NCBI GenBank assembly: GCA_947484245.1
Contig: CANKOT010000007.1
Coordinates: forward strand, 1 to 45,088
Source of the DNA: Comamonadaceae bacterium
GTDB taxonomy: Bacteria > Pseudomonadota > Gammaproteobacteria > Burkholderiales > Burkholderiaceae
Direction: 5' to 3'
Length of the DNA stretch: 45,088 nt
Both the position numbers and the translations under genes were made by a program. How positions within the stretch are numbered: the first letter of the stretch is position 1; each line of letters starts with the position of its first letter. A model generated the notes under the pieces. That model was not told the DNA's origin, did not search any database, and saw nothing but the letters and a program-made list of their open reading frames with translations. This document shows, one piece after another, positions 1-8,998 of the stretch.

Positions 1-1
1 G

Positions 2-253
2 CCAGAGTTAGTGTCTTGCGGCCGTGATTTTTACGGCATGATTGAAAACTTTCCGCTTCAACGCGCAGTACCGATGATTTTCAAGGGCAGTGGCGATTGC
101 ACCAAAATCGATTGGATATTTCTGGGGGGCTCTATCGCCAATTGGTCGTTTGCCGTTTTCATGAGCATCTTTTTTCTGATGATCTATCTGCGACTGCGTG
201 ACGGCTTGTTGAGAACGACTCCCAACCTAGAAGCCATAGAACCCCTTAGCTGA
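2..253 (+). CDS. dsbB: Disulfide bond formation protein B, C-terminal part (cut by window edge)
   Basis: This is the C-terminal end of an inner-membrane quinone reductase that re-oxidises DsbA in the periplasm. The frame is open at the left edge, so the start lies outside the window. Visible are a cysteine in SCGRDF and a second in GSGDCTKIDW, which match the cysteine pair of the second periplasmic loop of DsbB. They are followed by a final membrane helix (about IANWSFAVFMSIFFLMIYL) and a short cytoplasmic tail. The stop codon overlaps the 3' end of the convergent argA gene by a few bases. The identification rests on the loop pattern FPL..A....FKGSG.C plus the terminal helix. The N-terminal CxxC cannot be seen. 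Confidence 0.85.
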   Translation, partial: PELVSCGRDFYGMIENFPLQRAVPMIFKGSGDCTKIDWIFLGGSIANWSFAVFMSIFFLMIYLRLRDGLLRTTPNLEAIEPLS

Positions 254-1595
254 GTTTTTTAACCAGCACTTGGCTGCGGCGGTCCCAGTTGTATTTGCGC
301 TTGCGGCCCTCTGGCAGCCAGTCGGGGTCCATTTGCACAAAGCCACGCTTGATAAACCAATGCATGGTGCGTGTGGTGAGCACAAAAATACTTTTGACTC
401 CCATGGCCCGCGCACGTTGTTCGATGCGCTTCAATATTTTTTCGCCATCGCCTTGGCCTTGTGATTGGGGTGACACAGTGAGCGCAGCCATCTCGGCGGT
501 TTGTGCCTCTGCGTAGGGGTACAGGGCAGCGCAGGCAAAGATCACGCCGTCGTGTTCAATGATGGTGTAGTGGTCAACGTCACGCTCAATTTCTGTTCGA
601 TTGCGCTTGACCAGCGTGCCGTCATTTTCGAAGGGCTCAATCAGTTGCAAAATGCCGCCGACGTCGTCTGAAGTGGCTTCTCGCAACTCTTCGAGTTTTT
701 CATCGATCACCATGGTGCCAATGCCATCGTGCACATAAATTTCTAACAGTAATGCGCCATCAACCGCAAAGGGCAAGATATGGCTTCGCTCAACCCCATC
801 TTTGCAAGCTTTCACGCAGTGTTGCAAATAGAAAGCAATGTCAGTCGGCAAAAGTGCAGGCGGCAGTTTTTTCAACAAACTTTCTGCAGCAGCCAACGGC
901 AACTCTGTGTCGATGGGATTGTCTTCTGACTCAGGCTCTTCTGGCTTGATGCGCAAGCCAGGAATTTCGGTCAAGAAAATGAGTTTGTCGGCTTGAAGTT
1001 CAATGGCCACACTGGTGGCCACTTCTTCCATGGACAAGTTGAATGCTTCACCAGTGGGCGAAAAGCCAAAGGGTGAAAGCAAGACCATGGCGCCCATGTT
1101 GAGGGTTTGGGTAATGCCAGCGACATCCACTTTGCGAACCAAACCTGAGTGCTGAAAATCGACGCCATCAACAATGCCAACGGGCCTGGCTGTGAGAAAG
1201 TTGCCGCTGATGACGCGCACCGTTGAGCCTGCCATGGGTGTATTGGGCAGGCCTTGGCTGAAGGCGGCCTCTATTTCATAGCGCAACTGCCCCGCTGCTT
1301 CTTGGGCGCAATCTAGCGCGACTTCGTCCGTAATTCGGATGCCGTGGGAGTACTTAGGCACATGTCCTTTGGCCAACAGCTGCTCATTCACCTGGGGTCT
1401 GAAGCCGTGAACCAACACAATTTTCACGCCCATGCTTTGGATCAAGGCCAAATCTTGAGCCAAATGCTGCAGTTTGCCTGCCGCAATGGCTTCGCCAGCA
1501 ATGCCCACCACAAAGGTTTTGCCGCGGTGCATGTGAATGTAGGGTGCCACCGAGCGAAACCAAGGCACGAAGGTGAAGTTAAAGACAGTGGACAT
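246..1595 (-). CDS. argA: Amino-acid N-acetyltransferase (N-acetylglutamate synthase)
   Basis: This enzyme makes N-acetylglutamate from glutamate and acetyl-CoA, the first step of arginine biosynthesis, in the cytosol. The 449-residue length matches classical ArgA. Residues about 20-290 form the amino-acid-kinase fold, with the glycine-containing strand VLVHGFRPQVN and the later segment LLSPFGFSPTGEAFNL. Residues about 305-449 form a GNAT acetyltransferase domain with the acetyl-CoA loop SPQSQGQGDGEKIL. The kinase-fold domain normally serves feedback inhibition by arginine. The gene is divergent from hrpA across about 78 bases and convergent with dsbB. The chosen ATG gives the family's usual N-terminus, although the Shine-Dalgarno sequence upstream is weak. 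The family assignment is secure. Confidence 0.95.
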   Translation of the reverse strand: MSTVFNFTFVPWFRSVAPYIHMHRGKTFVVGIAGEAIAAGKLQHLAQDLALIQSMGVKIVLVHGFRPQVNEQLLAKGHVPKYSHGIRITDEVALDCAQEAAGQLRYEIEAAFSQGLPNTPMAGSTVRVISGNFLTARPVGIVDGVDFQHSGLVRKVDVAGITQTLNMGAMVLLSPFGFSPTGEAFNLSMEEVATSVAIELQADKLIFLTEIPGLRIKPEEPESEDNPIDTELPLAAAESLLKKLPPALLPTDIAFYLQHCVKACKDGVERSHILPFAVDGALLLEIYVHDGIGTMVIDEKLEELREATSDDVGGILQLIEPFENDGTLVKRNRTEIERDVDHYTIIEHDGVIFACAALYPYAEAQTAEMAALTVSPQSQGQGDGEKILKRIEQRARAMGVKSIFVLTTRTMHWFIKRGFVQMDPDWLPEGRKRKYNWDRRSQVLVKKLS

Positions 1596-1673
1596 GGGCT
1601 TGTGGATCTCTAGTAAGGGGCCAAGACAGCGGATAATTCAGGCCTTACGCCATCCCTGATTTTTACAGAAGTT

Positions 1674-4600
1674 TTGCCATTGTCTTCCACCCCCTTGAAA
1701 ATCGAGTTCCCAGAGTCTTTGCCGGTGTCGGCAAAGCGCGACGAAATCGCTCAGGCCATGGCGGAACACCAGGTGATTATTGTCTGTGGTGAGACCGGCT
1801 CGGGCAAAACCACTCAACTGCCCAAAATTGCCCTGACTCTGGGCCGCGGTCGTTTGAACGCAGCGCCAGGGCAACGGGGCAAGTGGATTGGCCACACTCA
1901 GCCACGGCGCATTGCCGCCAGCAGCGTGGCCAAGCGCATTGCAGAGGAGCTCAAAACACCGCTGGGTGAGGTGGTGGGCTACAAAGTGCGGTTCCAAGAC
2001 AGATTGTCTAAAGACGCCTCAGTCAAACTCATGACCGATGGCATCTTGTTGGCCGAAACGCAAAACGACCCCCTGCTAGAGGCCTACGACACCCTGATCA
2101 TTGACGAAGCGCACGAGCGCAGTTTGAACATTGATTTTTTGTTAGGCTATTTGCGTCAAATTTTGCCACGCCGGCCCGATCTCAAAGTGGTGGTCACCTC
2201 GGCCACCATTGATGCCGATCGGTTTGCTCAGCACTTTGCTTCGAGCAAAGGTCCCGCACCTGTCATCATGGTTTCGGGCCGCACTTTTCCAGTCGAAATG
2301 CGTTGGTGCCCCTTTGAAGAAACACGTGAACACGACTTGAACGACGCCATTGCGGAGGCGGTAAATGAGTTGTGGATTGGCAATGCGGCTGGTGACATCT
2401 TGGTATTTTTGCCAGGTGAGCGCGAAATTAGGGAAGCGGCAGACCATTTGCGCAAGCACCTTTCTCACAACGCCGTCACAAGGGGTGCAGAAGTGTTGCC
2501 ACTCTTCTCGCGTTTGTCTCAGGCAGACCAAGAGAGAGTGTTTGACGCTCATTCAGGGCGGCGTATTGTGCTGGCCACCAATGTGGCAGAAACATCCCTC
2601 ACGGTGCCTGGTATTCGGTATGTGGTTGATGTGGGCACAGCAAGGGTCAAACGTTATAGCCTGCGCAGCAAAGTAGAGCAACTGATGGTTGAGCCCATCA
2701 GCCAAGCGGCGGCCAATCAACGCGCGGGTCGATGTGGCCGTGTGGCCAACGGCATTTGCATTCGTTTGTATGAAGAAAAAGATTTCAACGGCAGGCCGCG
2801 CTTTACCGATCCAGAAATTTTGCGTTCATCCTTAGCGGGGGTAATTCTTCGCATGAAGTCTTTGCATTTGGGTGTGGTTGACGATTTCCCATTCATTGAG
2901 GCGCCCTCAAAACGTGCCATCACCGATGGGTATCAGTTGTTGGCCGAGTTGGGTGCAGTGAATGACGCCAATGACCTTACTCGAACTGGCGTTGAGTTGG
3001 CCAAGTTGCCTTTAGACCCCCGCGTAGGGCGCATGATTTTGGAAGCTCGCGACAGGCAGGCATTAGATGAAGTACTGGTGATTGCCAGTGCTTTGTCGGT
3101 CCAAGATGTGCGCGACAGGCCCCTCGAGGCACAAGCACAAGCCGACCAAGCCCATGTCAAATTTGAAGATGAGAAAAGCGAATTCTCGGGGTATTTGAAA
3201 CTCTGGAAATGGTTGGGCGAAGCACGCGGCGGCAAAACACCAGCTGGTGCGGAGCACAAGCTCAGTAACCGGCAGTATGAACAATTGCTTCGACAAAACT
3301 TTGTCAACATACGGCGCGTGCGAGAGTGGCGCGACACCCACACTCAACTTCACACCACGGTGGCAGAGCATCGTTGGCAGTTGAATGCCAAGCCTGCTAG
3401 CTACGAGCAAATTCACATGTCGATGTTGGCTGGCTTGCTAGGCAACGTAGGTTGCAAGCAAGACGATGAGGATGTGTATGTCGGCGCGCGAGGGATCAAG
3501 TTTTACCGCCACCCTGGCGCCCATTTATCCAAAAAACCAGGACGTTGGACAGTGGTGTCTGAATTGGTTGAGACCACGCGTTTGTTTGGCCGCGGCATTG
3601 CCAACATTGAAGCCACTTGGTTAGAACAGGTGGGCGCTCATTTGCTGCGCAAACAACTTTTAGATCCGCATTGGGAAAAGAAATCGGGGGAAGTGATTGC
3701 CCTAGAACGTGCCACGCTTTATGGCCTGCTGGTGTACAGCGGAAGACGGGTACCTTATGGCAAAGTCGATCCGCAATCGGCACGCGAAATCTTTATTCGA
3801 GAAGCATTGGTTCAAGGTCAATGGGAAACCACTCTGCCTTTCTTGGCTGCCAATCACAAGATGATTGCCAAAGTAGAAGAGCTGGAACACAAGTCGCGCA
3901 GACAAGATGTATTGGTGGACGATGAGCTGATTTTTGCTTTTTACGACCAACAAATTCCAGCGGATGTTTGTTCTGGTCGCTTGTTAGAGGCTTGGTACCG
4001 CAATGAGGTCATGCGCCAACCTCAATTGTTGTTGCTGAGTCGTGAAGAATTAATGCGCCACGAAGCGGCAGGCATTACAACGCAGGCCTTTCCCAAAACC
4101 ATTCGCCTGGGCGGTACCGATTGCTTGGCCACTTATTTGCACGAGCCAGGCGATGCGCGCGATGGCGTGACAGTCACGGTTCCCTTGTTTGTATTGAACC
4201 AAGTGAATGAAGACCGTTGTGAGTGGCTGGTGCCTGGGTTGCTCAAAGACAAAATTCATGCGCTTCTGAAGAGCTTGCCTCAAAAGCCACGTTCGAGATT
4301 TGTGCCTTTGCCTGAATCGGCATCCAAGCTGGCAGAGGCTTTAGGTTCGCCAGAAATTTTTGGGACAGGCTCATTGACCGATGCACTTTTGAAGAAAGTG
4401 CGCGACATCACCAGCTTGGACGTGAAGCGAGCTGACTTCAAGCTCGATATGTTGAGCGAGCACTTGTTCATGAACTTGCGAGTGGTTGATGAGCATGGCC
4501 GGCAAATGGGCATGGGACGTAATTTGGGAGCCTTAAAGGCCGACTGGGGTGCGCAGGCGCGAGGGGCCTTTCAAGCTCTGGCACAGCTCAAGGTACAAGC

Positions 4601-5585
4601 CAGTGCTGGTGTATCTGCGCCTTCCAAGGTGGGTGATTTGAATGCCAAGGCAGAGCTGGCATTAGCGGGAGCTAAGTCGAGTGCAAAGCAAAGTGAAAAG
4701 TCGATCGAAAAGCCGAGTGCAAAGCCTTCTGTTGTTCAGCAACGTTATACGGCCTGGACCTTTGGCGATTTGCCAGAGCTCATGGAGATCAAGAAGGGTG
4801 GTCAAAGCTTGATCGGCTTTCCGGCACTGGTCGACCTGTCCGATGCCGTGCAAATTGAGGTGTTTGACGAGCCCGACGTGGCTGCGCAAAAGCACCGTGA
4901 GGGCTTGCGCCGCTTGTTTGCTTTGCAAATCAAAGATGCGTTGAAGTATTTGGAAAAGAACATTCCCGATTTGGAAAAAATGGCCGTGGCCTACATGCCA
5001 CTTGGCACGGCAGATGAGTTACGCCAGCAAATCATTGAAGTGGCCTTAGACCGTGCATTCCTTATGGAGCCTCTTCCAGCAGATGAGATCAGCTTTAAAA
5101 AACGAATGGATGAGGGCCGAGGTCGGCTGACGCTCATTGCCAATGAAGTGGCTCGCTTAGCAGGTGTCATTTTGCTTGAATTTGCCGCAGCTAATCGCAA
5201 AATCAAAGACACCAAAAATGCACCTGAAGCCACCGCCGATTGTGCGCAGCAGTTGCAGCGATTGCTGCCAAAACGCTTCTTGGCACTCACACCTTGGCCT
5301 CAACTTCAGCACTTTGCACGCTATTTGAAGGCCATGGTGTTGCGTTTGGAAAAATGGCGTGCCGATCCAGCGCGCGACACCGCTAAGTTGTTGGAGTTAA
5401 AACCGCAAGAACAACGCTATTGGCGTTTGGTGGCCGAGCGCAAAGGTGCCGTTGACGATCGCATGTTGGAATTTAGATGGCTGCTAGAAGAATTGCGCGT
5501 GAGTTTCTTTGCACAAGAGTTGCGCACGCCACAACCTGTGAGTGTGAAGCGCCTTGACAAAGCTTGGGCGCAGTTAAATCACTGA
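1674..5585 (+). CDS. hrpA: ATP-dependent RNA helicase HrpA (DEAH box)
   Basis: A 1303-residue DEAH-box helicase of the HrpA family, which acts on RNA in the cytosol and has been linked to mRNA processing and stalled ribosomes. Walker A (GETGSGKTTQ) is at residues 39-48, the DEAH box at 144-147, SATIDADRF shortly after it, and motif VI (QRAGRCGR) near residue 350. Helicase-associated and HrpA-specific C-terminal regions follow, ending in RLDKAWAQL as in E. coli. The start is TTG, with a second TTG two codons later; no ATG is available. The protein lacks the roughly 80-residue N-terminal extension of E. coli HrpA. Around residues 990-1020 there is a lysine/serine-rich linker (SAKQSEKSIEKPSAKPS) that looks disordered. 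The gene stands alone, convergent with the CoA-transferase gene. Confidence 0.95.
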   Translation: MPLSSTPLKIEFPESLPVSAKRDEIAQAMAEHQVIIVCGETGSGKTTQLPKIALTLGRGRLNAAPGQRGKWIGHTQPRRIAASSVAKRIAEELKTPLGEVVGYKVRFQDRLSKDASVKLMTDGILLAETQNDPLLEAYDTLIIDEAHERSLNIDFLLGYLRQILPRRPDLKVVVTSATIDADRFAQHFASSKGPAPVIMVSGRTFPVEMRWCPFEETREHDLNDAIAEAVNELWIGNAAGDILVFLPGEREIREAADHLRKHLSHNAVTRGAEVLPLFSRLSQADQERVFDAHSGRRIVLATNVAETSLTVPGIRYVVDVGTARVKRYSLRSKVEQLMVEPISQAAANQRAGRCGRVANGICIRLYEEKDFNGRPRFTDPEILRSSLAGVILRMKSLHLGVVDDFPFIEAPSKRAITDGYQLLAELGAVNDANDLTRTGVELAKLPLDPRVGRMILEARDRQALDEVLVIASALSVQDVRDRPLEAQAQADQAHVKFEDEKSEFSGYLKLWKWLGEARGGKTPAGAEHKLSNRQYEQLLRQNFVNIRRVREWRDTHTQLHTTVAEHRWQLNAKPASYEQIHMSMLAGLLGNVGCKQDDEDVYVGARGIKFYRHPGAHLSKKPGRWTVVSELVETTRLFGRGIANIEATWLEQVGAHLLRKQLLDPHWEKKSGEVIALERATLYGLLVYSGRRVPYGKVDPQSAREIFIREALVQGQWETTLPFLAANHKMIAKVEELEHKSRRQDVLVDDELIFAFYDQQIPADVCSGRLLEAWYRNEVMRQPQLLLLSREELMRHEAAGITTQAFPKTIRLGGTDCLATYLHEPGDARDGVTVTVPLFVLNQVNEDRCEWLVPGLLKDKIHALLKSLPQKPRSRFVPLPESASKLAEALGSPEIFGTGSLTDALLKKVRDITSLDVKRADFKLDMLSEHLFMNLRVVDEHGRQMGMGRNLGALKADWGAQARGAFQALAQLKVQASAGVSAPSKVGDLNAKAELALAGAKSSAKQSEKSIEKPSAKPSVVQQRYTAWTFGDLPELMEIKKGGQSLIGFPALVDLSDAVQIEVFDEPDVAAQKHREGLRRLFALQIKDALKYLEKNIPDLEKMAVAYMPLGTADELRQQIIEVALDRAFLMEPLPADEISFKKRMDEGRGRLTLIANEVARLAGVILLEFAAANRKIKDTKNAPEATADCAQQLQRLLPKRFLALTPWPQLQHFARYLKAMVLRLEKWRADPARDTAKLLELKPQEQRYWRLVAERKGAVDDRMLEFRWLLEELRVSFFAQELRTPQPVSVKRLDKAWAQLNH

Positions 5586-5601
5586 GTATTTCTTTGTTGA
5601 T

Positions 5602-6474
5602 TTAGCTTGCTTTGGGCAAGGTCATCAAAGGAATGTCGTTCTCAGCCGCCAGCTTGTCCAACTGCTGGCGTGTCTTGTCGGCCAAAAAGGCTGCAATGGA
5701 TTCATGAGTTGACTTGGCAAACAAGGCCTTGATATCCGTGGCCACAATGCCAGCCGCATCACACAATGACTTTGCAAAATGCGGCTCAAGTGCGGCCACT
5801 GCAACACGGCCGTTTTTGCAGGCGTATATTTTGTAACCTGCGTGGGCGCCTCCAACGGCCCCTTTGGGCAGGGTCATGCCCCATTGCCTAGGTAAGGCCA
5901 ACCATGCAGCTGCATCACTCAAGGCCACTTCGTGAAAGCTCCCTTTGCCAGAAACTCGTTGCCTTAAGGTGGCTTTTAACACCGCTTCACTCGCCATCAT
6001 GGCGCCACCCATGTCGGCAAACAAACTGGCAGGCAACGCCATGCCGGGAACCAAGTCGACCTCGGCTTGGTAAGTGAGGTCGTGACCTGGAATTTCCGCC
6101 AAGGGGCCTGGACTACCAACGATGCTGACACAGCTTAATTTGGCATGCCGTTGGTGCAAAGCCTTCCAGCTCAGTCCCAATTTGGTCAATGCTGAAGGCC
6201 TGAAGGATGTGAGCAACACATCTGTTTGAGCCAACAGTTGATGGAGGGTTTGTTGTCCCTTTGGATTTTTCAAATCACATGTGATTTGCTTCACACCCTT
6301 GTGCAAGCTTTCATAGCCAGCAGGTGTGTAGTGGGCCATGGGGTCGCCTTGCGGTGGATTGATTTTGGTGCAGGTGGCGCCCATTTGTGCCAAACGCATG
6401 AGGGCGGCTGGGCCAGGTAAATTAAGGGCCAAGCTGACAACGCGGACACCGCGCAAAGTAGAGTCTTTAGACAT
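5602..6474 (-). CDS. Short CaiB/BaiF-family CoA-transferase
   Basis: A class III CoA-transferase-like protein that would move CoA between carboxylic acids or act on an acyl-CoA. It has the family N-terminus (LRGVRVVSLALNLPGP), the segment GYESLHKGVKQITCDLKNP, and GHDLTYQA, in which D132 fits the catalytic aspartate that carries the acyl anhydride. At 290 residues it is clearly shorter than typical members (about 380-400), as are the alpha-methylacyl-CoA racemase-like short forms. The open frame extends 31 codons upstream into livF, but MSKDSTLRGVR is the natural start and leaves a 28-base gap after livF. It is the last gene of the transporter cluster, so it probably acts on the imported acid or its CoA ester. 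The substrate is unknown, and a racemase-like role is possible. Confidence 0.75.
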   Translation of the reverse strand: MSKDSTLRGVRVVSLALNLPGPAALMRLAQMGATCTKINPPQGDPMAHYTPAGYESLHKGVKQITCDLKNPKGQQTLHQLLAQTDVLLTSFRPSALTKLGLSWKALHQRHAKLSCVSIVGSPGPLAEIPGHDLTYQAEVDLVPGMALPASLFADMGGAMMASEAVLKATLRQRVSGKGSFHEVALSDAAAWLALPRQWGMTLPKGAVGGAHAGYKIYACKNGRVAVAALEPHFAKSLCDAAGIVATDIKALFAKSTHESIAAFLADKTRQQLDKLAAENDIPLMTLPKAS

Positions 6475-6502
6475 GATGGCGTTGAATGTTGGTGTGTTCG
6501 TT

Positions 6503-7216
6503 TTAGACACCCAGATGCTGAGCCATGATTTCCGGCTGCGCTTGAAGCAGTTGGGAAGTGCCTTCAAAGACCACTTCGCCTTTAACCAAAATCACATTCC
6601 GATCGGTAATTTGGGTCACATGTTTCCAGTTTTTATCCACAATGACGCTGCTGATGCCGCTTTCTTTGATGACGCTGCAGATGCGCCAAATTTCTCGGGC
6701 AATGAGGGGCGCCAAACCTTCGGTGGCTTCATCCAAAATTAACACATCGGGGTTGGTCATGAGGGCCCGTCCAATGGTGAGCATTTGTTGCTCACCACCA
6801 GACAGCTGCTGCCCGCCGTGCCCCAAGCGCTCTTTCAAGCGGGGAAACGTATCGAGCACTCGGTCGTAAGTCCAGTCGTTTTGGCCTTTTGTACCGGGGC
6901 GAGCAGCCATCTTTAGATTTTCAACCACACTCAGGTTGGCAAAGATGCCGCGGCCTTCTGGGACATAGGCAATGCCTTGTTGTGCCACTTCAAAAATGGC
7001 GCAATCGTTCATGCGCTTTCCCTTGATGCGCACTTCACCGGAGCGAGGCTTGACGATGCCCATGATGGATTTAAGCAAAGTACTTTTGCCCATGCCATTG
7101 CGGCCCATGAGGCCAATGGTCTCCCCACGCTTCACATCGAAATTGACATTGCGAAGAATGTGGCTGGCCCCGTAATAGCTGTTGAGGTCTTTCACATGAA
7201 TCAATGTGTCACTCAT
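6503..7216 (-). CDS. livF: Branched-chain amino acid-type ABC transporter ATPase LivF
   Basis: This is the second ATP-binding subunit of a LIV/HAAT-type importer, on the cytoplasmic face of the inner membrane. It has Walker A GRNGMGKST, signature LSGGEQQMLTIGRAL and Walker B VLILDEATEGLAP, the last ending typical of LivF. The frame could begin at a GTG 15 bases upstream, but ATG at the MSDTLIHV start is preferred. It lies one base after the livG stop and follows a GAGGA-type site inside the livG end, which implies translational coupling. The 237-residue length is normal. Together with livG, livM and livH it forms one minus-strand operon. Confidence 0.92.
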   Translation of the reverse strand: MSDTLIHVKDLNSYYGASHILRNVNFDVKRGETIGLMGRNGMGKSTLLKSIMGIVKPRSGEVRIKGKRMNDCAIFEVAQQGIAYVPEGRGIFANLSVVENLKMAARPGTKGQNDWTYDRVLDTFPRLKERLGHGGQQLSGGEQQMLTIGRALMTNPDVLILDEATEGLAPLIAREIWRICSVIKESGISSVIVDKNWKHVTQITDRNVILVKGEVVFEGTSQLLQAQPEIMAQHLGV

Positions 7217-7217
7217 C

Positions 7218-7997
7218 TCAATGATCCTCACCCAGGTAGGCTGCTTGAACGCTTGTGTCGGCTCTCACGGCTGCTGGCAGGCCGCTGGCAATGACTTGAC
7301 CGTTGACCATCACGGTGAGTTGGTCGGCCAAAGCAAACACTGCATCCATGTCATGCTCGACCAGCATCATGGCGTGTGATACTTTTAAGCGCAACAGCAA
7401 CTGCACCATGCTTTCGGCTTCTGCCTGGCCCATGCCCGCCAAGGGCTCGTCTAACAGCAGCACTTGAGGTTCTGTGGCCAAGGTCATGGCAATTTCAAGC
7501 TGGCGTTGCTCGCCATGGCTGGCAGCACCCGCCATAGCATGACGGCGATTTTCTAAACCGGCCAATTCAATGGCGCGCTCTGCACGAGCGTTGACATCCT
7601 TCATGTGAATGGCTTGGGTGAACCAAGCCAATGGGTTGAAGGGGCCCGGTTGGCTGCGCGATTGGGCCGACAAGCGGACGTTGTCCCACACGCTGAAGCT
7701 TTTAAAGATGTTGGTCTTTTGATAGCTTCTACCCAGTCCGTATCGAGAAATTTTTTCGGGTGTCCAGCCGGTAATGTCTTGGCCATTCAAAGAGACATGC
7801 CCCGAGGTGGGCGGCAAGTCTCCGGAGAGTAAATTAGCCAGTGTTGATTTGCCTGCGCCATTGGGGCCAATGACCGCATGAATTTGGCCTTTGCACAAAT
7901 CGACAGAAACTTCATTGACAGCCGTGAGTCCACCAAAGTTTTTGGTGACTTTGTTGGCATGCAAGAGCACTTCTGATGCAGATGAGGCCTTAGTCAT
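7218..7997 (-). CDS. livG: Branched-chain amino acid-type ABC transporter ATPase LivG
   Basis: The first ATP-binding subunit of the importer, 259 residues. It shows Walker A GPNGAGKST, a Q-loop region around GRSYQKTNIFKSFSVWDNV, a signature variant SHGEQRQLEIAMTLA and Walker B VLLLDEPLAGMG, which are the usual LivG hallmarks. The signature begins SHGE rather than LSGGE, a common variation in LivG proteins. Its start overlaps the livM stop by 8 bases and its stop is one base from livF, so the two ATPases and the permease are translated as a unit. The ligand cannot be told from the ATPase. Confidence 0.92.
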   Translation of the reverse strand: MTKASSASEVLLHANKVTKNFGGLTAVNEVSVDLCKGQIHAVIGPNGAGKSTLANLLSGDLPPTSGHVSLNGQDITGWTPEKISRYGLGRSYQKTNIFKSFSVWDNVRLSAQSRSQPGPFNPLAWFTQAIHMKDVNARAERAIELAGLENRRHAMAGAASHGEQRQLEIAMTLATEPQVLLLDEPLAGMGQAEAESMVQLLLRLKVSHAMMLVEHDMDAVFALADQLTVMVNGQVIASGLPAAVRADTSVQAAYLGEDH

Positions 7998-8988
7998 GAC
8001 CCTTCTCCTTGCCTTTGAGCAGCGTGGCCAACAAGCCCAAAATACCGCGAGGTGCCAATATCACGAGGGCCACAATGAACAGGCCCATCCAGAGCTGCCA
8101 ATGCTTGCCCAAATTGAATGCGCCCACGGTAGGCAAGTCTTTGAACACATGCAGCAAATATTCGAAAGAGAAAGCGCCGACGATGGCGCCTGCAAAGTTA
8201 CCCATGCCGCCCAAAATAACCATCATGATGACGTGCGCACTCATGTGAAACCCCATGAGCTCTGGGTTGACATAGCCCGATTGCGCGCCCCACAAAAAGC
8301 CAGCCAGACCCGCTAGCGCACCTGCCAAGGTGAAGGCCGCGAGTTTGTGGCTAAAGGTGCCATATCCCAAAGCACGCATGCGATGCTCGTTCACTCTGAT
8401 GCCTGCCAATGCACGTCCAAATGGACTCCATAGCAAACGTCTTAAAAATACATAGACCAACACCATGAGGGCCAAGGTGAAAAAGTAAAAAACTTTTTTG
8501 TTTTCTAAATCAAACAATACAGCCTCAGGCTTGAAGTTGATGTAGATGCCATCTGAACCGCCCAATGCCTTGTTGTCAAAGAAAACGTAGAACACCATTT
8601 GGGCAAATGCCATGGTCACCATGATGAAATAAATGCCATGGGTTCGAACCACCAAGAAACCAATGACGAGGGCCAACAAAGCAGAGATACCCACAGCTGC
8701 AGGCAATGTCCACCAAAAAGAAACGGGTTCGCCCGGTGGTGTTAAAAATGCCAAGGCATACCCCGCCACACCAAAGTAAGCGGCATGACCCAAAGAGACC
8801 AAGCCCGTTACGCCTTGGAGCAAATCAAGACTCATGGCAAAGATGGCCAAGATCATCATGCGCGTGACCATTTGCAAGTAGTAGTCGGTTCCCACAAAAG
8901 GAAACGCAGCCAATGCCAGAAGGGCTGTGCCTAGTAGAATTTTCAAACTGCGCGGCAGCGTTTCAAGTGGGGCGTGTGCGTCGCTCAT
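7990..8988 (-). CDS. livM: Branched-chain amino acid-type ABC transporter permease LivM
   Basis: An inner-membrane permease subunit of about 332 residues with many hydrophobic helices. The family block SLDLLQGVTGLVSLGHAAYF is present near residue 50, and GILGLLATLLKGKEKG lies at the C-terminus. The open frame extends upstream into livH, but the start MSDAHAPLETL is chosen because it lies 10 bases after the livH stop and is preceded by AAGGGG at good spacing. It pairs with LivH to form the membrane channel of the importer. Confidence 0.92.
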   Translation of the reverse strand: MSDAHAPLETLPRSLKILLGTALLALAAFPFVGTDYYLQMVTRMMILAIFAMSLDLLQGVTGLVSLGHAAYFGVAGYALAFLTPPGEPVSFWWTLPAAVGISALLALVIGFLVVRTHGIYFIMVTMAFAQMVFYVFFDNKALGGSDGIYINFKPEAVLFDLENKKVFYFFTLALMVLVYVFLRRLLWSPFGRALAGIRVNEHRMRALGYGTFSHKLAAFTLAGALAGLAGFLWGAQSGYVNPELMGFHMSAHVIMMVILGGMGNFAGAIVGAFSFEYLLHVFKDLPTVGAFNLGKHWQLWMGLFIVALVILAPRGILGLLATLLKGKEKGHD

Positions 8989-8998
8989 GACATGCCCC

